This document shows, one piece after another, positions 42,323 through 51,535 of a DNA stretch of 64,000 nt. The notes under the pieces were generated by a model. That model made no database searches. It saw only the letters and a list, made by a program, of their open reading frames with translations, and was not told the origin of the DNA. The first letter of the stretch is position 1; each line of letters starts with the position of its first letter. The DNA comes from Salsuginibacillus kocurii DSM 18087. Its GTDB lineage: Bacteria > Bacillota > Bacilli > Bacillales > Marinococcaceae. The stretch covers positions 1 to 64,000 of the forward strand of contig NZ_KB898624.1 of assembly GCF_000377705.1 (NCBI RefSeq), read 5' to 3'. The position numbers and the translations under genes are program-made.

Positions 42323-44143
42323 ATGATTTATTTCTTTCGCAGTATTGTTGGCAAGCTGTGGATGACAATCATCTTATTAGTACTTGTTGTATTAGCCATT
42401 CTATCGGTCTTGCTGCTTCAGTTTTTTGAACGTTTTTACATGAATGAAGCTGAAGAAGATTTAACAAACCGTTCAGAGCTTATGGCATCTGTCCTGGAAG
42501 GTTACGATGATTCAGAGGAAGCTTTGCAGACCATGCGGTATATGGCCAATGCATTTGATACTAAAGTGAGTATTTTTTCCGAGGAAGAAATCTATTGGAT
42601 GTCTGCAGATAATAACGAAGAGACGATTCATTTACCACCGAGTGTGTTTTTGGAAGAAGATTCTTTTGACGAGGTGTTTGCTGGCGAAGAAGTAGTAACC
42701 TTGTACGGGGAGTACCCGGTTGGCAATGAAGGAGAACAGACAAATGAAATGTTGATTGTGGGTGTTCCGCTGGATCCGGAAGTGCTTGAAGGAGGAACGC
42801 TCTTTCTCTATCAATCTCTTGCAGTCATTGAAGATACTACAAGCGAAACACAGCGCATTATTCTCCTTTCAGGTGGTATTGCAATCATTATGACTACTGT
42901 ATTTGCTTTTTTCTTGTCCACGCGAATTACAGCTCCACTTCGAAAAATGAGACAAGTCACGCTCGAAGTGGCTGAAGGAAAATTTGATACTAAAGTTCCG
43001 ATTTTAACGAAAGACGAGATCGGCCAGCTGGCTAACGCCTTTAATCGAATGCGCCGAGAGTTAAATCGAAATATCAATGCCTTGAATCAAGAGAAAGAAC
43101 AATTCTCCCGCATATTAACCAGTATGGCAGATGGAGTAATTACAATTGATCGTAAAGGAAAGATTGTAGTTACAAATCCGCCAGCAGACAGATTCTTGCA
43201 GGCGTATGCGTATGAAGTGGGAATTGACCACCGTGAGCAAATGACAGAACAAATGCCAAAGGATATAAAGAAACTGTTTCAACAAGTGGTGGCGCTTGAA
43301 AAAGAACAAGCGACTGAGTTTGATGTGCAAGGCAGAAGTTATGCCATTGTGATGACTCCCCTTTATGACGGAGAATTTGTGCGCGGGGTAGTAGCAGTCA
43401 TTCGAGACATGACAGAAGAAAGACAGCATGATAAGTTGCGAAAAGACTTTATAGCTAATGTCTCACATGAACTACGCACTCCGATCTCAATGTTGCAAGG
43501 CTACAGTGAAGCGATTATCGATGATATGGCGCCAACAGAAGAAGAAAAGAAAGAAATTGGCCAGATTATATACGATGAGTCTAACCGCATGGGACGGCTT
43601 GTGAATGAACTGCTTGATTTAGCCCGAATGGAAGCGGGCCATATTCAATTGCAGCCGGAGTCAGTGAATGTAGGCGAGCTATTAAAGCGTATGGAAAGAA
43701 AATTTCAAGGGATGGCCAAAGAAAACAATCTATCAATGAAAGCTGAAGAAACGAGTGAATCACACGTTGTAGAAGCTGACCCTGATCGCTTAGAACAAGT
43801 ATTAACTAATTTGATTTCCAATGCTATACGCCATACTGAGGACGAGGGCGAAGTGTTAGTCCGCAGCGTACTACAGCAGGATGAAGTTGTTATCGAAGTG
43901 GAAGATACAGGAGTTGGTATTCCTGAAGAAGATTTGCCTTTTGTGTTTGAACGTTTTTATAAAGCCGATAAAGCTCGAACGAGAGGCCGATCTGGCACTG
44001 GTTTAGGACTTGCCATCGCTAAAAATATTATCGAAGCTCATGAAGGGCGTATTAGTGTTCAGAGTAAAGAAGGCGAAGGTACACTATTTCAGGTGAATCT
44101 TTCTCTTTATGCTACAGACGAGCAGGATGAAAGGAACGAATAA
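42323..44143 (+). CDS. resE: Sensor histidine kinase ResE
   Basis: Membrane sensor partner of ResD, 606 residues. Two membrane segments (about 12-32 and 175-198) enclose an acidic outside domain; then HAMP (200-250), PAS (about 260-365), HisKA with phospho-acceptor in ANVSHELRTPISMLQGY (about 385) and a HATPase domain with NLISNAIRHTE, DTGVGIPEEDL and GRSGTGLGLAI. The start directly follows the resD stop. The redox or NO signal is likely read by the PAS domain (known for the family). Confidence 0.95.
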   Translation: MIYFFRSIVGKLWMTIILLVLVVLAILSVLLLQFFERFYMNEAEEDLTNRSELMASVLEGYDDSEEALQTMRYMANAFDTKVSIFSEEEIYWMSADNNEETIHLPPSVFLEEDSFDEVFAGEEVVTLYGEYPVGNEGEQTNEMLIVGVPLDPEVLEGGTLFLYQSLAVIEDTTSETQRIILLSGGIAIIMTTVFAFFLSTRITAPLRKMRQVTLEVAEGKFDTKVPILTKDEIGQLANAFNRMRRELNRNINALNQEKEQFSRILTSMADGVITIDRKGKIVVTNPPADRFLQAYAYEVGIDHREQMTEQMPKDIKKLFQQVVALEKEQATEFDVQGRSYAIVMTPLYDGEFVRGVVAVIRDMTEERQHDKLRKDFIANVSHELRTPISMLQGYSEAIIDDMAPTEEEKKEIGQIIYDESNRMGRLVNELLDLARMEAGHIQLQPESVNVGELLKRMERKFQGMAKENNLSMKAEETSESHVVEADPDRLEQVLTNLISNAIRHTEDEGEVLVRSVLQQDEVVIEVEDTGVGIPEEDLPFVFERFYKADKARTRGRSGTGLGLAIAKNIIEAHEGRISVQSKEGEGTLFQVNLSLYATDEQDERNE

Positions 44144-44145
44144 CA

Positions 44146-44874
44146 TTGAAACCTTGGTATCAAGAACATTTTCAAGAAGATTATTTACGCATATACAAAC
44201 ATCGAGATGAGCAGCGGGCAGCACGAGAACTCGAGCAGATAATGACTTATGTTCCGGTGCAGGCTGGTTTACGCGGTCTTGATTTATGCTGCGGAGATGG
44301 CAGGCATTGTCGCTGGTTAGCTCGTTCAGGCGTCGCAATGACCGGAATTGATTTATCTCCAGCCCTTTTAAAACAGGCCCTTGATATGACGGGGGATTTA
44401 CCGGTTCAGTATCGCCGTGCTGATGTGAGACATTTTTCATATCAGGAAGAGATGGATTTGGTGTTTAATTTGTTTACCAGTTTTGGTTATTTCACAGAGG
44501 ATGAAGAAAATGAACAAGTGTTTGCTCATGCGGCCCATGCTTTGAAAACCGGGGGTTATTTTATTTTTGATTACTTGAATCCTCCCCATGTTAAATCACA
44601 CTTAGTTCCTTATAATGAAGATTGTATTGATGATTTACGCGTAAAACAAAATAGAAAAATTGAAAATGGCTATGTTATTAAAGAGATCACCATCCAGGAA
44701 GGGAATTCAAAACGAGAATATATTGAACGTGTTAAGCTGTATAACCCCGATGAAATTGAAAACATGTTGCTGCGTAATCAGCTGGAGCCACTTTATACTT
44801 TTGGGGATTATGATGCGTCAACGTTACACAGAGAGCAATCCCCTCGTCAAATCTGGGTTTGTCGGAAAGTTTGA
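44146..44874 (+). CDS. Class I SAM-dependent methyltransferase
   Basis: A 242-residue soluble methyltransferase. Motif I is GLDLCCGDGRHCRWLA (about 45-60), followed by GIDLSPALLKQA and VFNLFTSFGYF. The substrate is unknown. TTG start with AAAGGA upstream; the gene begins two bases after resE stops, so it may be co-transcribed with resDE. Similar small methyltransferases are often annotated as ubiE/smtA-like, but nothing here fixes the substrate. Confidence 0.82.
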   Translation: MKPWYQEHFQEDYLRIYKHRDEQRAARELEQIMTYVPVQAGLRGLDLCCGDGRHCRWLARSGVAMTGIDLSPALLKQALDMTGDLPVQYRRADVRHFSYQEEMDLVFNLFTSFGYFTEDEENEQVFAHAAHALKTGGYFIFDYLNPPHVKSHLVPYNEDCIDDLRVKQNRKIENGYVIKEITIQEGNSKREYIERVKLYNPDEIENMLLRNQLEPLYTFGDYDASTLHREQSPRQIWVCRKV

Positions 44875-45021
44875 TAAAAAAGAGACGCTAGCTACAAAAA
44901 GCTACCCTCTGCAACCAGAGTAAGATATAATCGAATAGTATATTAAACTCGTTCACACTTGGGTCATTTGCTAAGTCAGGCTTTTCAACTACCGAAAGCA
45001 AAAAGTGTATAAACACGCTGT

Positions 45022-45200
45022 TTTCGGTAGGTTGTGTGTCTACTTCGGTGAATGATAATAGGGAAGCCGGTGCAAATCCGGCACGGTCCCGCCACTGTAA
45101 GCGACAAAAAAGCACAGATGATGCCACTGCCTCAGAAGTTAAAGAGGCGGGAAGGTGGTGCTTGTCCAATCGTCGCAAGTCAGGAGACCTGCCTGAGTGT
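45022..45200 (+). ncRNA. Cobalamin riboswitch
   Basis: An adenosylcobalamin-sensing leader. Conserved pieces: the P3-P5 core AATAGGGAAGCCGGTGCAAATCCGGCACGG-type region at 45057-45086, CCGCCACTGTAAGCG at 45089-45103 (the B12 box is GCCACTG), and the closing AGTCAGGAGACCTGCC at 45179-45194. It precedes the B12 uptake operon and should reduce its expression when cobalamin is plentiful. Confidence 0.95.
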
Positions 45201-45301
45201 TTCGTATGCGACACCTTCGAGGAAAGGTCGAGCAGCCGCTTTTAGCAATCTATACTGGGGAGAATAACTCGGTGAGGTTGTGTAGGCAGTTATGTTCAAC
45301 C

Positions 45302-45330
45302 GCCCCTCCAATGAAGGAGAGGGCTTTTTC
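45302..45330 (+). terminator. Terminator downstream of cobalamin riboswitch
   Basis: GCCCCTCC pairs with GGAGAGGGC (one bulge) and is followed by TTTTTCTTTT. It is placed to be controlled by the riboswitch. Confidence 0.82.
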
Positions 45331-45473
45331 TTTTGCTTTGTCAAGGAGAAGAACTGAAAGGTATGGGCCGGCTATTGGCTTAATTGAACATTTGAGCCAT
45401 GAGTATCCACTGCATTTATAAGGTGAGCGTGCGCACGAACGAGGACCAATACATAGAAGGAGAGCCGATTAGT

Positions 45474-46493
45474 ATGCGTAAACAATGGATAACGATAAGC
45501 TTTGCTGCTACATTGCTTGTTCTTGCAGCCTGTGGAGACGAAGAAGCACAAGAAGAGAATGGAGAAGAAGTGGAAGAAACAGAAGAGGAGACAGAATTGG
45601 ATGAAGACCCAGCTGACGAAGAGCTAGCTGAAGAAGAGGAGGAAGAAAGTGAAGAGGATACGGTTCAGGATGCGCTTGGAGAGGAGATTGAAGGGCCAGA
45701 AGAGCCTGAACGCATTATAAGCTTAATGCCGAGTAATACCGAGACGGCTTTTGCGCTTGGCCTAGGTGATCAGCTAGTTGGGGTTACTGACTGGTGTGAT
45801 TATCCGGAAGAAGCTCAGGATATTGAAAGCGTTGGCGATATGGAATTCGATGTAGAGACAGCACTTGCTCTAGAACCTGATGTCGTTTTAGCTCATGAAT
45901 CAAACGTCCATAACGTTGAAGAAGGGTTGGATACATTGGGCGAAGAGGCAGAAGTGGTTGTAGTGAACGATGCTGATTCTTTAAACGGTGCTTATGAGGC
46001 CATGGAGATGATTGGAGAAGCTGCTGGTGCGCAAGAAGCAGCAGAAGATTTAATCACTGAAGTAGAAGAAGGGTTAAACGAAGTGGCTGCCCAAGCTGAA
46101 GAGGTCCCAGAAGAAGAACGGGTTTCAGTTTGGTATGAGGTGGACCCGGGCCCTGAAATATTCACAACCGGAAGCGGTACATTCGCTCATGAAATGATTG
46201 AATTGATCAATGCAGAGAATGCTGCTGCGGATGAAGAAGGTTGGATTTCCTTAACGGAAGAGGAAGCTGTTACGCTAAATCCCGATGTAATTATTACAAC
46301 GTATGGAGATCATATAGACAATCCTGAAGCAGAAGTAAGTGAACGTACAGCCTGGGATGAGGTTGAAGCAGTTGCAAATGACCGCATTTATGATGTTGAT
46401 GCAGATAAGCTCAACCGCCCAGGGCCTAGACTTGTAGAGGGAGCGGAAATGCTAGGTGAAAATGTCTACCCAGAAGTTTTCGGTGCTGAGTAA
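45474..46493 (+). CDS. btuF: Cobalamin ABC transporter substrate-binding lipoprotein BtuF
   Basis: A 339-residue surface lipoprotein that captures cobamides. Signal peptide with lipobox VLAAC near residue 19, then an extreme Glu/Asp-rich linker of about 50 residues, then the BtuF/FhuD-type binding domain (RIISLMPSNTETAFALG, GVTDWCDYPEEA, and a C-terminal TTYGDHIDNP region). The open frame starts at 45399, but ATG 45474 has AAGGAGAG nine bases upstream and gives a proper signal peptide. The acidic linker suggests salt adaptation. First gene of the riboswitch-controlled operon. Confidence 0.92.
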   Translation: MRKQWITISFAATLLVLAACGDEEAQEENGEEVEETEEETELDEDPADEELAEEEEEESEEDTVQDALGEEIEGPEEPERIISLMPSNTETAFALGLGDQLVGVTDWCDYPEEAQDIESVGDMEFDVETALALEPDVVLAHESNVHNVEEGLDTLGEEAEVVVVNDADSLNGAYEAMEMIGEAAGAQEAAEDLITEVEEGLNEVAAQAEEVPEEERVSVWYEVDPGPEIFTTGSGTFAHEMIELINAENAAADEEGWISLTEEEAVTLNPDVIITTYGDHIDNPEAEVSERTAWDEVEAVANDRIYDVDADKLNRPGPRLVEGAEMLGENVYPEVFGAE

Positions 46494-47511
46494 ACACACA
46501 GCATGGGGATATCCACTGTTTGTAATTCTTTCATTACTGACTGTTTTACTAACGGTTGCTGTTGGCAGCGTGACCATACCTTTGCAGGATACAGCTGCTA
46601 TCATACTGAATGAAGGCTTTCACATCCAAACAGGTGTTTATGAAAGCATGCATGCGAATATTGTGATGGAGATCCGCTTGCCGCGTACATTGTTAGCTTT
46701 TCTAGTAGGGGGGGCGCTTGCTATTGCGGGCGCTTCCTTTCAAGGTTTTTTGAAGAATCCATTAGCAGATCCTTATACATTAGGTGTGTCTTCCGGCTCG
46801 GCATTAGGGGCAGTGACTGTGCTCTACTTGGGCCTTAGTCTCCCGCTTCTAGGGAGTTTTACTTTACCAGTCATTAGTATTATCGCTGGTTTTATTACTC
46901 TTTTACTTGTCTTATTTTTTGCCCGCTTAATTCAAAAGTCCCTATCTACACAAACTATTATTTTAACAGGCATTATCTTCAGTTCTTTCCTTGGTTCACT
47001 CATTTCTTTGCTGATTGCGCTTACAGGTGATGAATTAAGACAGATTGTTCATTGGCTGATGGGGAGCGTGGCTATGCGAGGGTGGGACCATGTGCTATTA
47101 ATGATCCCTTTTTTTATCGTTGGTTCTTTTATTTTATTTGCCAACGCAAGAGAATTAAACACGTTTGTGTTTGGAGAGGAAACGGCACGGACGCTAGGAG
47201 TAAATACAGAACGCAGAAAGTATTGGATATTGGGTGGAGCCTCGTTGTTAACGGGCTCAGCTGTTGCCGTTGCGGGAACGATTGGCTTTGTTGGGCTTGT
47301 CATTCCCCACCTTGTCAGGCTTTTGGTCGGGCCAGATCATCGTCATTTGCTCCCTCTCTCCATTTTAGCAGGAGGAAGTTTTTTAGCGCTCACAGATATG
47401 GTAGCACGTACTATCATAGCGCCAACGGAGTTACCGATTGGAGTTATAACTGCTATGATCGGAGCTCCGATCTTTGGAGTGCTTTTATATAAACAACGCC
47501 GCAAAGAGTAA
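46456..47511 (+). CDS. btuC: Cobalamin ABC transporter permease BtuC
   Basis: A FecCD-family permease with about ten membrane segments, 351 residues. MEIRLPRTLLAFLVGGALAIAGASFQ, DPYTLGVSSGSALGAV and GTIGFVGLVIPHLVRLLVGPDHR are the family signatures. It overlaps btuF by 38 bases. The start may be GTG 46456 or ATG 46462; neither has a strong ribosome site, so translational coupling to btuF is likely. Pairs with BtuD. Confidence 0.93.
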   Translation: MKMSTQKFSVLSKHTAWGYPLFVILSLLTVLLTVAVGSVTIPLQDTAAIILNEGFHIQTGVYESMHANIVMEIRLPRTLLAFLVGGALAIAGASFQGFLKNPLADPYTLGVSSGSALGAVTVLYLGLSLPLLGSFTLPVISIIAGFITLLLVLFFARLIQKSLSTQTIILTGIIFSSFLGSLISLLIALTGDELRQIVHWLMGSVAMRGWDHVLLMIPFFIVGSFILFANARELNTFVFGEETARTLGVNTERRKYWILGGASLLTGSAVAVAGTIGFVGLVIPHLVRLLVGPDHRHLLPLSILAGGSFLALTDMVARTIIAPTELPIGVITAMIGAPIFGVLLYKQRRKE

Positions 47512-47531
47512 CGAGGAAAGGAGGGGCTTTA

Positions 47532-48998
47532 ATGCTTCGTGTTGAACAGTTAAGTGGAGGATATGGCCAGAGAGACATTGTTTCGGATCTTACATTTTCA
47601 ATTGAGAAGGGAACGTTTTTTGGGGTGCTTGGTCCAAATGGCAGTGGGAAAACGACGCTGCATAAGCTGTTAGCGGGCTTAATTCCCCCTCGGACCGGGA
47701 ATGTTGAGATTAATGAGGTGTCTATGTCTGCTATGAATGCAAAGGACAGGGCGAGGAAAATGGCTGTCCTTCCGCAACAGCATCTTGCCTCTTTTTCCTA
47801 TACGGTGCGTGAAGTCGTAGAGCTCGGCCGTTATTCTCATCAGCGCGGTTTATTTTCGTTTCAAAGCGCTGAAGATGAGAAGGTTGTTAATCAAGCGATG
47901 AACGATACGGGAGTGAGGGCCTTTGCTGATATGTCCATAGATCGATTAAGCGGGGGAGAACAGCAGCGGGTGTTCCTCGCCAGGGCTCTCGCTCAGCAAC
48001 CTGACATTTTGCTGCTTGATGAACCAACGAATCATTTGGATGTTTCGTATCAATTACAGCTTTTAGACACATTAAAAAAGTGGAATGAGACAAAACAGCT
48101 GACTGTACTGGCTATTATTCATGATTTGAATTTAGCTTCAATGTATTGTGATGAACTGCTTTTATTAAGTAAGGGAAAAATAGCAGCAAAAGGCCGACCT
48201 GCTCATGTTTTAAAGGAAGCCAAACTTCAAGCAGTGTACGGAGCTGATATTCAACAAAAATACCATCCAACTGTGCCGAGTCCGCTGCTAACTCTGTCAC
48301 CTTCTGCAGAAGAAACAAACTCAGACTCCCTTTTATCACGACTTACGATTCGTCAGGACAGCGACGCCCTCCGCATTGATGCGCCTAGCTACTTTAAAAC
48401 GTTCTCCTCTGCGTTAATTGGGGCAGGTTTTGGCTGGGCGAATTGCTTTTACAACTTTCAGATTGCTAAGGAATATGATAGGTCGGAGGCTGAGGAACAC
48501 GTTTATAAGCAGACAGCAGACGACGGAATTGATTCAAGCGATCTTGTCGGAATGATCACTGCTACCCTTGAGAATCGATCTATGAAGCGCCTGCAGGTTG
48601 AAAATGTGGATGTGTTTATCCTCACAACTGCAGATCCGTCGAGCGCTGTCGATGCCTCAACTGGCTGGGCGACAAAACCAGGCCAACAAAGGAGCGGTAC
48701 AATTAACACATTTATTTTTATAGAAGGGACATTAAGCGAACTTGCCTTTGCCCAAGCGATAGTAACGGCTACAGAAGCAAAGTCGAAAGCCTTTCAGGAT
48801 GGCGAGGTGGTTGCTGCTTCCAGCCAATCTATTGCCACTGGTACTCCTATGGATGGCCTGGCGATAGCGGCCAGTCAGCAGGAACCAAACCATATATATG
48901 CTGATACGTCTACACCGCTCGGACGCTTGATTGGAAAAGGGGTTTACGAAACGTTAAGTGAAGCTTTGAAATATAGCTGTAGCCGGAACCATTCATAA
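47532..48998 (+). CDS. BtuD ATPase fused to CbiZ adenosylcobinamide amidohydrolase
   Basis: A 488-residue fusion. Residues 1-250 are an ABC ATPase: GPNGSGKTTLHKLL (Walker A), LSGGEQQRVFLARAL (signature) and ILLLDEPTNHLD (Walker B). From about 265 on is a CbiZ domain (SSALIGAGFGWANC, VDVFILTTADPSSAVD, GTINTFIFIEGTLSELA, and a C-terminal STPLGRLIGKGVYE). CbiZ cleaves the aminopropanol side chain of adenosylcobinamide to give adenosylcobyric acid, a salvage step. The fusion couples import with remodelling. ATG after AAAGGAGGGG. The domain border is inferred by eye. Confidence 0.9.
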   Translation: MLRVEQLSGGYGQRDIVSDLTFSIEKGTFFGVLGPNGSGKTTLHKLLAGLIPPRTGNVEINEVSMSAMNAKDRARKMAVLPQQHLASFSYTVREVVELGRYSHQRGLFSFQSAEDEKVVNQAMNDTGVRAFADMSIDRLSGGEQQRVFLARALAQQPDILLLDEPTNHLDVSYQLQLLDTLKKWNETKQLTVLAIIHDLNLASMYCDELLLLSKGKIAAKGRPAHVLKEAKLQAVYGADIQQKYHPTVPSPLLTLSPSAEETNSDSLLSRLTIRQDSDALRIDAPSYFKTFSSALIGAGFGWANCFYNFQIAKEYDRSEAEEHVYKQTADDGIDSSDLVGMITATLENRSMKRLQVENVDVFILTTADPSSAVDASTGWATKPGQQRSGTINTFIFIEGTLSELAFAQAIVTATEAKSKAFQDGEVVAASSQSIATGTPMDGLAIAASQQEPNHIYADTSTPLGRLIGKGVYETLSEALKYSCSRNHS

Positions 48999-49116
48999 CT
49001 CAATTTCTTCATTTAGTTCGCGGCAGCGACAAAATACAATGATGATAAGAAGGGAAAAGGTTCACTAGTAAAGCAATACACATCAAAATTGATGAAGAAT
49101 GAAGGGAGAGAAGAAC

Positions 49117-49689
49117 ATGAAGCTATATACAAAAAAAGGTGATCAAGGCAAAACATCTATTATTGGGGGTCGTCGTGATAAAGACGATATTCGTATAGAG
49201 GCCTACGGAACCTGTGATGAATTAAATGCTTTTGTTGGGCAGGCCGTTTCCTCACTTTCCGTAGAGACGTTTCCTGATCTAGTGCAAGAGCTTGTCAATA
49301 TTCAGCATGAATTATTTGACTGCGGAAGCGATCTGGCTACGGTCAAAGAAAATCCCGAATATAAAGTTACTGAAGATATGACCACCTTTCTCGAAAAACG
49401 CATCGATGCGTATACGGAGGAATGTTCTGAATTAAAACGTTTTATCCTCCCAGGAGGTTCCCAGTCGGCTGCGCTTATTCATGTCTGCCGCACTGTAGCA
49501 AGAAGGGCAGAACGAGAAACAGCCCGGCTTAATAAAGAAGAGGAAATTAATCTGGAAGTACTGAAATATTTAAATCGCCTCTCTGACTATTTCTTTGCGG
49601 CGGCGCGGGTTGCGAATCACCGCTTACAGGTGGCGGATGTAGAATACGAACGTAGTGCGATTGTATTTAAACCGGATAATGAGAAATAA
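49117..49689 (+). CDS. Cob(I)alamin adenosyltransferase (PduO type)
   Basis: It transfers the adenosyl group of ATP to cob(I)alamin or cobinamide. PduO/YvqK family, 190 residues: KLYTKKGDQGKTSIIGGRR at the N-terminus, TCDELNAFVGQA, and the ATP-site motif CRTVARRAERETARL with LKYLNRLSDYFFAAAR. ATG 49117 has GAAGGGAGAG upstream; an in-frame ATG at 49099 is less likely. Its position after btuD::cbiZ fits the same salvage route, since CbiZ acts on adenosylated cobinamide. Confidence 0.94.
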   Translation: MKLYTKKGDQGKTSIIGGRRDKDDIRIEAYGTCDELNAFVGQAVSSLSVETFPDLVQELVNIQHELFDCGSDLATVKENPEYKVTEDMTTFLEKRIDAYTEECSELKRFILPGGSQSAALIHVCRTVARRAERETARLNKEEEINLEVLKYLNRLSDYFFAAARVANHRLQVADVEYERSAIVFKPDNEK

Positions 49690-49711
49690 GGAGTTTAAAA
49701 CAGCGTCTAAT

Positions 49712-49767
49712 ACTCTCTATTCATACCTTAGTCTTCACTGACTTTTGGTGTGAAAGGGAGTTTTTTT
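49712..49767 (+). terminator. Terminator after the B12 operon
   Basis: An imperfect stem, ACTCTCTATTCATACC with GGTGTGAAAGGGAGT, followed by TTTTTTT. Confidence 0.7.
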
Positions 49768-49950
49768 ATGCCGTAATAATGTCTAAATAGTTGAATGGAA
49801 CGGTATACGTGCAACTAAGGATCAGCCTACGGAGAAGGCCTTAGCCAAGTTTTCTTTATTACTTTTTTGTTGGGGAGAATGGTGAAAGGAGGGTCATAAT
49901 GAAAGTGGGTGTTAACGAATCTTTTTAATACCCAGCTACATGTTCTACCG

Positions 49951-49981
49951 TGAATAGTTCTTTTGACGTTGTTTCATAATA
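49951..49981 (+). promoter_or_regulatory. Sigma-G promoter of the gerA-type operon
   Basis: TGAATA at 49951-49956 (perfect -35), an 18-base spacer and CATAATA at 49975-49981 (6 of 7 to CATACTA). It ends 34 bases before the proposed gerAA start. GerA-type operons are sigma-G dependent in B. subtilis. Confidence 0.75.
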
Positions 49982-50015
49982 ACAGCAGTCAACAGTGAAA
50001 GCAGGGGGTGAGAAG

Positions 50016-51512
50016 GTGTTTAAGAAAAGGTACCAACAACATCAGCTAAATGACAATGAAACGATTGAAGAAATGCTCTCTAGACTTAATGAGAGCGATG
50101 ATTTTGAGCGGATGGAGATACGCTCTGACACCAAGCCCTTATTTATTAGTTTTTTTGACCCTATGGTTGATATGGCGTCTATGCAAGAATATGTCATCAC
50201 CCCTCTCAAACTGCGAAAGGTTACGTCAAAAGAAGATATTATTAAAACAATCTGGAATATAGAAGCTACTTGGTCGACAAATACGAATGAGGTTTATGAA
50301 AACTTAGGTCGAGGCCATGTATTTATACAACTTGAGCGCAGAGCAAATGAAGGATTACTTATTGATGTGAAAAATGTCATTAAGCGAGAAGTAACTATGC
50401 CAGAAATTGAATTTAGTGTCACGGGGCCACAAGAAGCGTTCGTTGAGACGCTAAGTGACAATATTCACCTGCTGCGCAAACGAATTCCACATTCCAATCT
50501 TATTGTGAAAGACAAAGTAGTTGGTACAGAATCGAATACAAAATTTGCTATCTTGTATATTGATGGACTGGCTGACGAGGTTAACGTGAACACGGTAATG
50601 CAGCGCATTGAAGAAATTGACTTTGATCATATCCAAGATGCAACGACAGTAGCGCAAATGATTGAAGACCATACATTTACGATTTTTCCGCAATTTATTA
50701 ACACCGAACGACCTGATCGCGCAGCATCCGTATTAGTAGAAGGAAAAGTAGTCATCTTGGCTGAGGGTTCTCCAGAAGCAATTACGCTCCCTTCTACCTT
50801 AATGCAGTTCTTCTCCTCATTGGAAGATTATTATTTACCCTGGTCAATGGCTAGTTTTGTTCGTTTGCTTCGGTTTTTTGCGGTAGGTTTTTCTGTCTTA
50901 GCTACTTCAATCTATGTCGCAGTAACGACTTATCATTACGAAATGATTCCAGAGGATTTACTAGCGACATTAGTGTCGTCAAGGAGTAATATTCCGTTCC
51001 CCCCCATCGTGGAAGCATTATTTCTCGAATTTACAATTGAACTCTTGCGGGAAGCAGCAGCCAGGCTCCCGACAAAAATTGGTCAGACCATCGGTATTGT
51101 AGGTGGGATCGTAATTGGTCAAGCCTCAGTAGAAGCCGGCCTTACAAGTAATGTTCTACTTATTATTGTGGCCTTAGCAGCACTTGCTTCATTTACAACA
51201 CCTGTGTATCAAATGGGTAACACGATTCGTATTATTCGCTTTCCTTTTCTTATAAGTGCGGCTGTTTTAGGAGCGATAGGGATTGCTATTGTGTTCATGT
51301 TTCTGCTCGTACATTTACTAAAATTAACATCGCTCGGGAGACCGTACTTGGAACCAATCTACCCATTCCGTATTACAGACTGGCGCGATGCCTTTGTCCG
51401 GTTTCCATTTCAGTATTTAAACAAGCGGCCAGCGTTTGCCCGTGCCCAAAAAAGAGCACGGTTTCCAAAAACGAAATCCAAACAGTACAAAGATAAAGAT
51501 ATTGACGAATAA
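50016..51512 (+). CDS. gerAA: Spore germinant receptor subunit A (GerAA family)
   Basis: The A subunit of a nutrient germinant receptor in the spore inner membrane, 498 residues. A large soluble N-terminal region (1-290) precedes about five membrane segments. Conserved FPQFINTERPDRAASVLVEGKVVILAEGSP and FTIELLREAAARLPTKIGQTIGIVGG. GTG 50016 follows AGGGGGTG; an in-frame GTG at 49995 has no ribosome site. Its germinant cannot be told from sequence. First gene of an A-B-C operon with a sigma-G promoter. SpoVAF in this window is a paralogue. Confidence 0.93.
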   Translation: MFKKRYQQHQLNDNETIEEMLSRLNESDDFERMEIRSDTKPLFISFFDPMVDMASMQEYVITPLKLRKVTSKEDIIKTIWNIEATWSTNTNEVYENLGRGHVFIQLERRANEGLLIDVKNVIKREVTMPEIEFSVTGPQEAFVETLSDNIHLLRKRIPHSNLIVKDKVVGTESNTKFAILYIDGLADEVNVNTVMQRIEEIDFDHIQDATTVAQMIEDHTFTIFPQFINTERPDRAASVLVEGKVVILAEGSPEAITLPSTLMQFFSSLEDYYLPWSMASFVRLLRFFAVGFSVLATSIYVAVTTYHYEMIPEDLLATLVSSRSNIPFPPIVEALFLEFTIELLREAAARLPTKIGQTIGIVGGIVIGQASVEAGLTSNVLLIIVALAALASFTTPVYQMGNTIRIIRFPFLISAAVLGAIGIAIVFMFLLVHLLKLTSLGRPYLEPIYPFRITDWRDAFVRFPFQYLNKRPAFARAQKRARFPKTKSKQYKDKDIDE

Positions 51513-51535
51513 CAGTTGAAAGGAGAGAAGTGAAA

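Noticed and set aside
45036-45421. Several open frames around the cobalamin riboswitch
   Set aside because: They overlap the aptamer and its terminator and have no plausible start signals.
49995-50015. Earlier GTG start for gerAA
   Set aside because: No ribosome site precedes it, while AGGGGGTG is well placed for GTG 50016.
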